5,757 nt of DNA from DATMYQ01 sp035560935 (GTDB taxonomy: Bacteria > Bacillota > Negativicutes > Sporomusales > Sporomusaceae): NCBI GenBank assembly GCA_035560935.1, contig DATMYQ010000106.1, positions 1-5,757 on the forward strand, written 5' to 3'. Below, in pieces: positions 1 through 5,655 of this stretch (positions within the stretch are counted from its first letter, which is position 1; every line of letters starts with the position of its first letter). The position numbers and the translations under genes are program-made. Under the pieces are notes generated by a model. It did not search any database. It was given only the letters and a program-made list of their open reading frames with translations, and was not told where the DNA came from.

Positions 1-193
1 CGCCTAACATTTGATCATCACGATATAGTCCGTAAAAATTCTGTAATGGATTTGAAATCTGGATTTCAGTAAATTTTTTGATAATTTTCCTTCTATTTTC
101 TTCACAAGGATCAAATACTTTTGGGTACGCATTAAATGCGATGTTGACGAAATCAATTATTTCATGCTCAGTAAGTAATCTAATCATACTCAT
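1..193 (-). CDS. GNAT-family N-acetyltransferase, N-terminal part only (gene runs off the left edge)
   Basis: Reading the minus strand from ATG at 193 gives 64 uninterrupted codons up to the window edge. The protein begins MSMIRLLTEHEIIDFVNIAF and continues through AYPKVF to FYGLYRDDQMLG. Known of the family: an opening of the form 'IR.L...DI.....I...AYP', then a basic helix and a beta strand '.YG.Y.D..++G', is typical of GNAT acetyltransferases, which move an acetyl group from acetyl-CoA to an amine. The acetyl-CoA binding loop would lie beyond the edge, so the substrate cannot be guessed. A GGTGAT ribosome binding site at 199-204 sits 5 bases before this ATG; a second in-frame ATG at 187 is less well spaced. 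The first 180 bases are about 31% GC by count, far below the genes to the right, which suggests horizontal acquisition. It lies downstream of the rlmH terminator and so should have its own promoter, but none is clear. The family call rests on N-terminal pattern only. Confidence 0.66.
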   Translation of the reverse strand, partial: MSMIRLLTEHEIIDFVNIAFNAYPKVFDPCEENRRKIIKKFTEIQISNPLQNFYGLYRDDQMLG

Positions 194-229
194 TGGCTAT
201 CACCATTTCCCTTCAGCAAATGACTCTCG

Positions 230-252
230 GGAACGGTTCCGCCGATTCGGCG
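230..252. repeat. Two abutting short palindromes, REP-like
   Basis: GGAACGGTTCC (230-240) and CGCCGATTCGGCG (240-252) are perfect odd palindromes that share one base. They lie in the gap between the rlmH terminator and the GNAT gene. The flank at 220-231 (ATGACTCTCGGG) resembles, from memory, the stem of short repeated palindromic elements scattered in Firmicutes genomes and linked to Y1/RAYT transposases. No second copy is present in this window, so repeat status is inferred. They could equally be operator or hairpin elements in the GNAT leader. Confidence 0.35.
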
Positions 253-283
253 CACCGCACTATTTACAATCTAAACATTCCCC

Positions 284-335
284 AATAAAAGAAGAACTCC
301 TACCAAATTATCGCAAATTTGTCAGAAGTTCTTCT
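284..335 (-). terminator. Intrinsic terminator after rlmH
   Basis: On the minus strand, AGAAGAACT (335-327) pairs with AGTTCTTCT (298-290). An inner stem CAAATT/AATTTG is nested in the loop, and TTTTATT follows at 290-284. The hairpin begins 11 bases past the rlmH stop codon. The stem is long but AT-rich, and the internal loop makes it weaker than the perR terminator. It probably separates rlmH from the GNAT gene. Confidence 0.6.
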
Positions 336-345
336 CTTCTCGCCC

Positions 346-825
346 TCACCAATGATACGGTTCTCCTCTATTAATCTTAAACGCCCGATACACCTGCTCC
401 ACCAGCATCATCCGTATCATCTGGTGCGTAAACGTCATTCGTGAAAACGAAATCCTTTCCTTGGCGGCGGCCACCACTGCCTTCGCCAATCCGAACGCCC
501 CGCCGATGACAAAGGTCAGGTCGCTCTGGCCGGCCAGTGCTTTTTCTTCCAGTTTGGCGGCCAGTTCTTCCGAGGAAATCAACGTTCCCGCCACATCCAG
601 TACCATCAAACAGGTTCCCGGCCGCAGTGCCTTCAGGATCCGTTCTCCTTCTTTATCCAGCGCCTGCACCTTTTCTGCCGGGGCAGGATTGTCGGGCATC
701 CGTTCCTCGCTGACTTCGACAATCTCCAGGCGGCAGAACGGTCCCAGCCGTTTTTGATACTCCTGGATACCGGCGGTCAGGTATTTTTCTTTGATTTTAC
801 CCACACCAACAATGGTAATGCGCAC
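346..825 (-). CDS. rlmH: 23S rRNA (pseudouridine1915-N3)-methyltransferase RlmH
   Basis: RlmH is a small SPOUT-class methyltransferase that uses S-adenosylmethionine to methylate N3 of pseudouridine 1915 in helix 69 of 23S rRNA on the assembled 70S ribosome. The sequence shows the family start (V)RITIVGVGKIKEKYL, the SAM-binding strand and knot loops LDVAG (about residues 76-80) and FVIGGAFGL (105-113), and the conserved tail FTHQMIRMMLVEQVYRAFK followed by INRGEPYH. The last residue is Trp. I chose GTG at 825 because GGAGG at 834-838 lies 8 bases upstream and the resulting 159 residues match the family's usual length. A TTG at 840 would add five residues and overlap that ribosome binding site, so it is less likely. 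The gene lies downstream of htrA, as in many Firmicutes, but a hairpin terminator separates the two, so its transcription may rely on read-through or an unseen promoter. Identification is secure. Confidence 0.97.
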   Translation of the reverse strand: MRITIVGVGKIKEKYLTAGIQEYQKRLGPFCRLEIVEVSEERMPDNPAPAEKVQALDKEGERILKALRPGTCLMVLDVAGTLISSEELAAKLEEKALAGQSDLTFVIGGAFGLAKAVVAAAKERISFSRMTFTHQMIRMMLVEQVYRAFKINRGEPYHW

Positions 826-873
826 TGGTAATTCCTCCAAACACGTTGCATTTCTTCACTCCTGTTCTAAGGC

Positions 874-902
874 AAAAAAGGCCGGAATTTCCGGCCTTTT
901 TC
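874..902 (-). terminator. Symmetrical intrinsic terminator between htrA and rlmH
   Basis: AAAAAGGCCGGAA (875-887) and TTCCGGCCTTTTT (889-901) are perfect inverted repeats around one central base. On the minus strand this is a GC-rich stem followed by six T residues (879-874), starting 31 bases after the htrA stop. The plus strand also has a T-rich tail (897-907), so the site could work in both directions. It should end or reduce transcription of the deoC-to-htrA operon before rlmH. Confidence 0.82.
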
Positions 903-932
903 TTTTCTGATCTCCGGTCCTGTTCTTGGCCT

Positions 933-2042
933 TTATTGATTCGGCATGGCTTCCAGCAACACGCTGACCGTAAAGGACTGTCCTCGACGAAAAACAATCA
1001 CGTCTACCTTAGTGCCGACGGCCTGGTTATCCAATGTCGTCCGCAAATCCACGACAGAGGTGATGGGCTGGCCGGCAATCTGCTGGATGATGTCGCCATC
1101 CCGGATGCCGGCCCGTGCTGCCGGCGTATTGGGAGCGACCCGATACACCAGCACCCCGTTGTCCAGGCTAAGCTCGTAGCCGTAACGGGCCGCGGTGTTT
1201 TTGTCCATAGGCACAATACCCAGATAGGCACGGATGACGCGGCCTTTTTCAATAATAGACTGCAGTACCGGCCGCGCGGCATTAATAGGAATGGCAAAGC
1301 TGATGCCCTCGACACCGGCGGCGGCAATTTTAGCACTGTTGATGCCGATGACCAGTCCGTCGGCGCTGACCAATGCGCCACCGGAATTGCCGGGATTGAT
1401 GGCAGCATCGGTCTGGATCAGCTTGAAGCGCCGGTCATCTAGATCCAACGTCCGGTTTAACGCGCTGATCACGCCAGCGGTGACCGTTCCTTTGAACTCC
1501 AGGCCCAGCGGGTTGCCGATGGCAATGGCGGGCTCACCCACCAGCAATGAATCGGAATCACCCAGTGTCGCCACCGCCAGATTGTCGGCGTCGATTTTGA
1601 CCACCGCCAAATCCGTGGCCGGGTCCGTCCCCAGCACCTTACCGGTGACGGTGCGGCCATCGGCCAGCGACACGGCCAGTTCCGAAGCATTTTCCACCAC
1701 ATGGTTATTCGTGGCGATATAACCCCGGGCGTCAAAGATAACGCCGGAGCCAACCCCTTTGTCGACCAATACTTTGCGGTTCAGCATATCCCGGGCGTAG
1801 GCTTTGTTGGTGATTCCCACCACCGCCGGACCCACCGCCTGGGCGGCGCGGACCACCGGCGTGTTGCGGTAGTCGGAAACTTTGCCGGAAGGTACCGGCG
1901 GCGCCAGCGGCGCAGGCTGAGCCGGAGCCGGCTGGTTCGGTTTGGCCGCCTGTTGATTCGTTTTGTCACCGCAGCCGCTCAACAGTACCAGAAGCAACAG
2001 GGTAAGCAAAATCATGAGTCGACGCCAAAAAGATGTTTGCAT
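933..2042 (-). CDS. HtrA/DegP-family trypsin-like serine protease with one PDZ domain, predicted lipoprotein
   Basis: This is an envelope quality-control protease of the HtrA (S1C) family, which degrades misfolded exported proteins. Residues 1-24 form a lipoprotein signal: a basic WRR, a leucine-rich core, and the lipobox L-S-G-C with Cys24 as the lipidated residue. Residues 27-60 are a Pro/Ala/Gln-rich linker. The protease domain follows, with catalytic His114 (TNNHVVEN), Asp144 (TDLAVVKI) and Ser220 (GNSGG). One PDZ domain covers about 271-366 (YLGI, GVLVYRVAPNTPAARAGI, GDII). The whole triad is intact and 369 residues is normal for one-PDZ Firmicutes members. ATG at 2042 is preceded by AGGAGG (2051-2056) at 8 bases. 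It follows walJ by 33 bases, the usual walJ-htrA arrangement, so co-transcription is likely. The odd point is the lipid anchor, where Bacillus and Streptococcus HtrA have a transmembrane segment. The exact paralog name (htrA, degP or htrC) cannot be set from sequence alone. Confidence 0.95.
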   Translation of the reverse strand: MQTSFWRRLMILLTLLLLVLLSGCGDKTNQQAAKPNQPAPAQPAPLAPPVPSGKVSDYRNTPVVRAAQAVGPAVVGITNKAYARDMLNRKVLVDKGVGSGVIFDARGYIATNNHVVENASELAVSLADGRTVTGKVLGTDPATDLAVVKIDADNLAVATLGDSDSLLVGEPAIAIGNPLGLEFKGTVTAGVISALNRTLDLDDRRFKLIQTDAAINPGNSGGALVSADGLVIGINSAKIAAAGVEGISFAIPINAARPVLQSIIEKGRVIRAYLGIVPMDKNTAARYGYELSLDNGVLVYRVAPNTPAARAGIRDGDIIQQIAGQPITSVVDLRTTLDNQAVGTKVDVIVFRRGQSFTVSVLLEAMPNQ

Positions 2043-2075
2043 AATAATTACCTCCTGTCCCGAATCATCAATTTA

Positions 2076-2858
2076 CTATGACTCTCTGATCCAACCGGCT
2101 CGCCGGTCGGGATGAGTAAGATGCAGGGTAATGGACGCTGCCTGCCGGCAGTCATGTTCGTTCAATATGTTCTGTACGGTGGCTCTGGCCAGTTCTGGCC
2201 GATTATTCTCTTTGCTAAGATGAGCCAGAAAAACCTCGGTCCGCTGTTTTTTCGGCAGCCGGGCGAGCATCCAGCCGGTATCGGTGTTGGCCAGATGCCC
2301 CCGGTTGCTGAGTATCCGTTTTTTCAAATACCAGGGATATTCTCCGTTATTCAGCATGTCCACGTCGTGATTGGATTCCAGCACCAGCACATCGGAATGC
2401 GCCAATGCTTTTTTTACGCTTTCGGTGATAAAACCCATGTCGGTGGCCACGCAGCATTTCATATCCCGCCGGCAAAAGCTAAAACCCACCGGATCAGCGG
2501 CATCATGGGAAATGCTAAAAGCCTCGGCAATAACGCTGCCAATCTCCAGGGAGAGTTCCAGCGGGCGAAAGCATTCCGCCGGCAATTGGTCGCGGCAATA
2601 CATCGACTCCCAGGTGGCCGGCCGGGTATAGAGCGGCAAGCGGTATTTTTTCAGCAAGGTAACCAAACCGGCGACATGATCCCGGTGTTCGTGGGTAATA
2701 AAGATACCATCCAGATTCTCCGGTGCCACGCCGACTTCTGCCAGCCCCAGTTTGATCCGGCGGGCGCTGATGCCGGCGTCTACCAACAGCCGGGTGTCGC
2801 CCATACGGATATAGGTGGCGTTACCGGTGCTGCCGCTGGCCAATACATGTATTTCCAT
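2076..2858 (-). CDS. walJ: MBL-fold metallohydrolase WalJ/YycJ
   Basis: A cytosolic metallo-beta-lactamase-fold hydrolase of the YycJ/WalJ group. The protein opens with MEIHVLASGSTGNATYI, the standard YycJ start. The di-metal motif is HEHRDH (His56, His58, Asp60, His61), followed by SISHDAADPVG (His118), ATDMG (Asp140), ESNHD (164) and LAHLSKENN (His213), all as expected for the group. I placed the start at ATG 2858, giving the usual 260 residues, because GGGAGGG (2867-2873) lies 8 bases upstream. A longer frame to 2933 adds 25 unrelated residues and overlaps the end of the upstream gene. In Bacillus the gene sits at the end of the walRK operon, and a DNA exonuclease role in mismatch repair has been reported for a YycJ protein. 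The substrate here is inferred from homology only. walR and walK are absent upstream, where a sugar phosphomutase gene lies instead; htrA follows 33 bases on. Confidence 0.95.
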   Translation of the reverse strand: MEIHVLASGSTGNATYIRMGDTRLLVDAGISARRIKLGLAEVGVAPENLDGIFITHEHRDHVAGLVTLLKKYRLPLYTRPATWESMYCRDQLPAECFRPLELSLEIGSVIAEAFSISHDAADPVGFSFCRRDMKCCVATDMGFITESVKKALAHSDVLVLESNHDVDMLNNGEYPWYLKKRILSNRGHLANTDTGWMLARLPKKQRTEVFLAHLSKENNRPELARATVQNILNEHDCRQAASITLHLTHPDRRAGWIRES

Positions 2859-2866
2859 TGATTGTT

Positions 2867-2893
2867 CCCTCCCTGCCGTTTTATATCCGGCAG
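2867..2893 (-). promoter_or_regulatory. Hairpin abutting the walJ ribosome binding site
   Basis: On the minus strand CTGCCG (2893-2888) pairs with CGGCAG (2878-2873) across the 9-base loop GATATAAAA, and the walJ ribosome binding site GGGAGGG (2873-2867) starts at the last base of the stem. Such a hairpin may tune translation or stabilise a processed mRNA end. The loop also holds a TATAAA, but no credible -35 element lies 17 bases upstream, so I do not call a promoter. Function is inference. Confidence 0.35.
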
Positions 2894-2923
2894 TATCGTT
2901 CCCTTCCAGCATACCGCCCGCAT

Positions 2924-4291
2924 TCAGCGCCATTCTTCCGGAGTTTTTTCTCGGATCGCCTGCCGCAGTTCCTCCGGCAATGGCGCTGCCAGTAACGCGG
3001 CGATCTCTTTCAGCCGCGCCACTGTCCGGGCTTCAAACCGCAGTGTGAACAGCGGTTCGGTAACCGAGGCCCGGATCATGCCCCAGCCGTCGGGAAATTC
3101 CAGCCGGACGCCGTCGATGCGGTTGGGCTGGTAAGCGGCATGAGCCAGCGCCAGCGCGTCCAACACCGCTTCCTTATCCCGCCCCAAATAAGGCACCCGG
3201 ATGTCCGGGGTCAGCGGATACTTGGGAATGGCGGCGGCCAGTGCCGCCAGACGACCATGCTTCGCCACAAATTCGCAGACTTTGACGCCGGCAAACATAC
3301 CGTCATCATAGCCCAGCTCGCGGAAAAAGAAGTGCCCGCTGATTTCACCGGCAAATAGGGCGTTTTCCCGCTGAAAGGCGTCTTTGCAAAAGGTATGTCC
3401 GGCCCGGGCCATCACCGCCCGGCCACCGGCTTTTTCAATTTCTTCCCGGGCCACCATCGAGCATTTGGCGTCGTAGATCACGGCGCCTTTTTCCTGTTCC
3501 AGATACTGGCGGGCCAGCAGCACAATGATATCATCGTTGCTGACCACCCGGCCATTTTCGTCGACAAAACCGACCCGGTCGCCGTCGCCGTCGAAGGCAA
3601 CGCCGAGGTCGGCGCCGCAGTCGCGGACGGCTTGCCCCAGCGCGGCCAGATTCTCCGCCAGCGCCGGGTTAGGCGGCCGGTGGGGAAATGTGCCGTCGGC
3701 AGTATCAAACAGCGGAGTTGTTTTGTATCCCAATTTACGGAACAATTGCGAAGCTATCCCAGCAGTGGCGCCATTGCCGGCATCCACGACCACGTGTAGT
3801 TTTCCCGGCTGACAATAGGCCGCGGTATCGTGCAGATAAGACGCAATGACCGGTTTTGGCTGTACGGAACCTTCACCGTGAATCCGGCTATTTTCCACCA
3901 CCAGCCGCCCAATCTCCGCCACGTCGGCTTCGGTGACCGGCTGTGGCCCGAACACCATTTTAAAGCCGTTATACGGCGCCGGATTGTGAGAGGCGGTAAC
4001 CATCACGCCGCCATCCAGTTGCAGCGCCTTGATCGCATAGTAAAACACCGGCGTCGCCACGGTTCCCAAGTCATATACCTGGCAGCCGGATTCCGCTAAC
4101 CCCGCCGTCAGGATACGCTGCAGCCCCGGTGTGGAGAGACGCACGTCACCACCCACCGCCACACGCTGCCCCTGAAACCGGGTCCCCAACGCCAGCGCGA
4201 TACGGCGAGCCAGGCTATCGGTCAGTTCACTGCCGGCCAATCCCCGGATATCGCAGGCTTTAAACACGTTCATTTCCGTCCCCGGCTTCAA
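2924..4291 (-). CDS. Phosphomannomutase/phosphoglucomutase family protein (alpha-D-phosphohexomutase)
   Basis: A cytosolic enzyme that moves phosphate between C1 and C6 of a hexose (or between C1 and C5 of a pentose), through a phosphoserine and a bisphosphate intermediate. The four-domain layout is visible: DIRG (residues 14-17), active-site loop TASHNP (99-104, phosphoserine Ser101), metal-binding loop DGDGDR (234-239), sugar-binding loop GEISGH (315-320), and a C-terminal phosphate-binding segment RASVTEP followed by LRFEA (about 407-421). The length of 455 residues is normal. GEISGH keeps the Glu, Ser and His that contact hexose hydroxyls in bacterial PMM/PGM enzymes, so mannose- or glucose-phosphate is the likeliest substrate. 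The start is uncertain: TTG at 4291 overlaps the deoC stop as TTGA and has GGAGGAG 5 bases upstream, while ATG at 4273 gives a tidier N-terminus (MNVFKACDIRG) but only a weak GGGGA site. Overlap with deoC implies translational coupling; walJ begins 65 bases after its stop. No gene symbol is safe (manB, pgm and algC are all used). Confidence 0.94.
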   Translation of the reverse strand: MKPGTEMNVFKACDIRGLAGSELTDSLARRIALALGTRFQGQRVAVGGDVRLSTPGLQRILTAGLAESGCQVYDLGTVATPVFYYAIKALQLDGGVMVTASHNPAPYNGFKMVFGPQPVTEADVAEIGRLVVENSRIHGEGSVQPKPVIASYLHDTAAYCQPGKLHVVVDAGNGATAGIASQLFRKLGYKTTPLFDTADGTFPHRPPNPALAENLAALGQAVRDCGADLGVAFDGDGDRVGFVDENGRVVSNDDIIVLLARQYLEQEKGAVIYDAKCSMVAREEIEKAGGRAVMARAGHTFCKDAFQRENALFAGEISGHFFFRELGYDDGMFAGVKVCEFVAKHGRLAALAAAIPKYPLTPDIRVPYLGRDKEAVLDALALAHAAYQPNRIDGVRLEFPDGWGMIRASVTEPLFTLRFEARTVARLKEIAALLAAPLPEELRQAIREKTPEEWR

Positions 4292-4953
4292 GGGTTCTCC
4301 TCCACCGATTTTCGGGGACCGGCGATCAATATCCCGGCACTGGTGCCAATCCGGGTGGCGCCGGCGGCGATAAACTGTTCGGCCTGTTCTTTACTGCGGA
4401 TCCCTCCGGACGCTTTAATACCGATTTGATCGCCCACTTCCTGACGAAACAGGCGAATATCCGCCAATTGGGCCCCGGCGCTGCCAAAGCCGGTAGAGGT
4501 TTTGACAAAGTGAGCGCCGCCTGCCAACACGGAGTGACAGGCCTGGCGTTTTTCCTCCTCGGTCAGCAGACAGGTTTCCAGAATCACCTTGACCAGTTTT
4601 CCTTCAGCAGCTTCCACCACCTGGCGGATTTCTTCGGTCACCGCCTGCCACTGTCCGGCTTTGGCAGCAGCAAGGTTCATCACCATGTCCAGTTCGTCCG
4701 CCTTGCGCAATATGGCTTCTTTGGCTTCAAATACTTTGACCGCCGTCAGGTTGGCACCCAGCGGAAAGCCGATCACCGTCGCCGTTTTGACTCCGGTGCC
4801 CCGCAATTGATGCGCGGCCAAATCTACGTAACAGGGGTTGATGCAGACTGCGGCAAACTGATATTCGGCTGCTTCCTCGCATAACCGGATAATATCTTCA
4901 ATGCCGGCATCGGCTTTCAATAGCGTATGATCAATATAGTCAGCTAAATTCAT
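4288..4953 (-). CDS. deoC: Deoxyribose-phosphate aldolase DeoC
   Basis: A cytosolic class I aldolase that splits 2-deoxyribose 5-phosphate into glyceraldehyde 3-phosphate and acetaldehyde, the last step of deoxynucleoside breakdown. It opens MNLADYIDHTLLKADA, the standard DeoC start. Catalytic residues are all present: Asp89 (ELDMVMN), the Schiff-base Lys151 (FVKTSTGF) and Lys180 (GIKASGGIR). The phosphate-binding end is GATRIGTSAG. ATG at 4953 is chosen because GGGAGGG (4959-4965) lies 5 bases upstream, giving 221 residues, the usual length; an ATG at 4974 lacks such a site. It is the first gene of a likely operon, 91 bases downstream of a good promoter -10 element, and its stop overlaps the next start. 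The usual nucleoside partners (deoB, deoA or pdp, deoD) are not in the window. Identification is secure. Confidence 0.97.
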   Translation of the reverse strand: MNLADYIDHTLLKADAGIEDIIRLCEEAAEYQFAAVCINPCYVDLAAHQLRGTGVKTATVIGFPLGANLTAVKVFEAKEAILRKADELDMVMNLAAAKAGQWQAVTEEIRQVVEAAEGKLVKVILETCLLTEEEKRQACHSVLAGGAHFVKTSTGFGSAGAQLADIRLFRQEVGDQIGIKASGGIRSKEQAEQFIAAGATRIGTSAGILIAGPRKSVEENP

Positions 4954-5043
4954 GGTTTCCCTCCCGTATTTCACACCATATTGTTCTTAATTTACACTTC
5001 GCGCTTTAACGGCCAATCCCCTTGTCAGCGCTAATTCCTTTCT

Positions 5044-5073
5044 ATTATATAATAACGGAAAGCGGGAAATCAA
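5044..5073 (-). promoter_or_regulatory. Sigma-A type promoter of the deoC operon
   Basis: On the minus strand the -35 element is TTGATT (5073-5068) and the -10 element is a consensus TATAAT (5049-5044), separated by 18 bases. Transcription would start near 5037 and give a leader of about 84 bases before the deoC ATG. The -10 element lies inside the perfect 12-base palindrome TATTATATAATA (5043-5054). The -35 element overlaps the end of the perR terminator T-tract. Confidence 0.68.
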
Positions 5074-5116
5074 AACAAAAAACCGGGAGTCATTCATCGC
5101 CATGAATTTCTCCCGG
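5071..5116 (-). terminator. Intrinsic terminator after perR
   Basis: On the minus strand CCGGGAG (5116-5110) pairs with CTCCCGG (5089-5083). A second stem, ATTCAT/ATGAAT, closes on the loop GGCG, and TTTTTTGTTTTG follows (5082-5071). The hairpin begins 44 bases after the perR stop codon. This is a textbook rho-independent terminator and makes perR transcriptionally separate from deoC. Confidence 0.92.
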
Positions 5117-5160
5117 ACTACACTTCCGCTGTGACCGCCTGTGCGTTCGATCTTTTTAGT

Positions 5161-5655
5161 TTACTGAGGTAAGTGTTGATCACCTTTACCTTCTTGTTCC
5201 TGGCAACCTGGGCAAGTACCAAAGAAGTAGAACTGTTGACCATTCAGGCGATATTCGGTACTGGCTGCGACTTTGGAGACAAAAGCGCTGGGATCAATCC
5301 CGTGCAGGTCATCCACCCGCCCGCAGGCAATACAACGGACATGGGCATGGTTGGAGGTATCCGCGTCATAACGGAAACTGTCTTCACCAACGTTCAAAAT
5401 CTGCACCAAATCAATTTCTTTAAGAATTTCAATTGTCTTATAGACGGTGGCTAAGCTCATTGTCGGATACGTCGGCTGCAGTTTGTTAAAAATCATCTCT
5501 GCACTGGGATGCGCCTTACTTTCCTCCAATACGCTGTAAATGGCCAACCGTTGGGGCGTTACTTTAAAACCCCGGTCCCGTAATAGTGAAGTAACACAAA
5601 CTTTCACATCCAACCCCCGCTTTACAAATTCATCAATCATCATTTCATTCGTCAT
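5161..5655 (-). CDS. perR: Fur-family transcriptional repressor, PerR-type
   Basis: A dimeric cytosolic metal-dependent repressor; PerR proteins sense hydrogen peroxide by iron-catalysed oxidation of histidine ligands. In the 164-residue reading, the winged helix covers about 17-90, with KVTPQR (31-36) and recognition helix SLATVYKTIEIL (67-78). The dimer domain carries structural zinc sites CIAC (Cys108, Cys111) and CPGC (Cys148, Cys151). Aligned by eye to Bacillus PerR, all five regulatory ligands are present: His49, Asp97, His103, His105 and Asp116. The Asp at the last position is the PerR type; Fur has Glu. However, the recognition helix has Lys73 where Bacillus PerR has Asn61. The start is uncertain: ATG at 5655 lies in a heptamer repeat and has no ribosome binding site. 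GTG at 5607, behind GGGGG, would give 148 residues, closer to the family's usual length. The gene is monocistronic, ended by a strong terminator. Fur family is certain; PerR rather than Fur or Zur is likely. Confidence 0.88.
   Translation of the reverse strand: MTNEMMIDEFVKRGLDVKVCVTSLLRDRGFKVTPQRLAIYSVLEESKAHPSAEMIFNKLQPTYPTMSLATVYKTIEILKEIDLVQILNVGEDSFRYDADTSNHAHVRCIACGRVDDLHGIDPSAFVSKVAASTEYRLNGQQFYFFGTCPGCQEQEGKGDQHLPQ

Noticed and set aside
78..374. Plus-strand open frame of 98 codons
   Set aside because: It crosses the palindromes, the rlmH terminator and the rlmH end, has no ribosome binding site, and its low-complexity translation resembles no family. The minus-strand GNAT reading explains its first part better.
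846..1442. Plus-strand open frame of 198 codons opposite htrA
   Set aside because: Antisense to an intact htrA with full catalytic triad; long shadow frames are expected in GC-rich genes. Its first part runs through the terminator hairpin.
2112..2861. Plus-strand open frame of 249 codons opposite walJ
   Set aside because: Lies fully antisense to walJ, whose metal-binding motifs are complete. No recognisable domain in the antisense product.
5001..5031. Inverted repeat GCGCT/AGCGC in the deoC leader, considered as a riboswitch or attenuator stem
   Set aside because: Only 5 base pairs with a 21-base loop, no T-tract and no match to a known riboswitch core.
5043..5054. TATTATATAATA considered as a PerR or Fur box
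   Set aside because: The arms are in the wrong arrangement for the 7-1-7 Fur/PerR site (central TAAT-N-ATTA is absent). More simply it is an AT-rich -10 region; kept only as a possible unknown operator.
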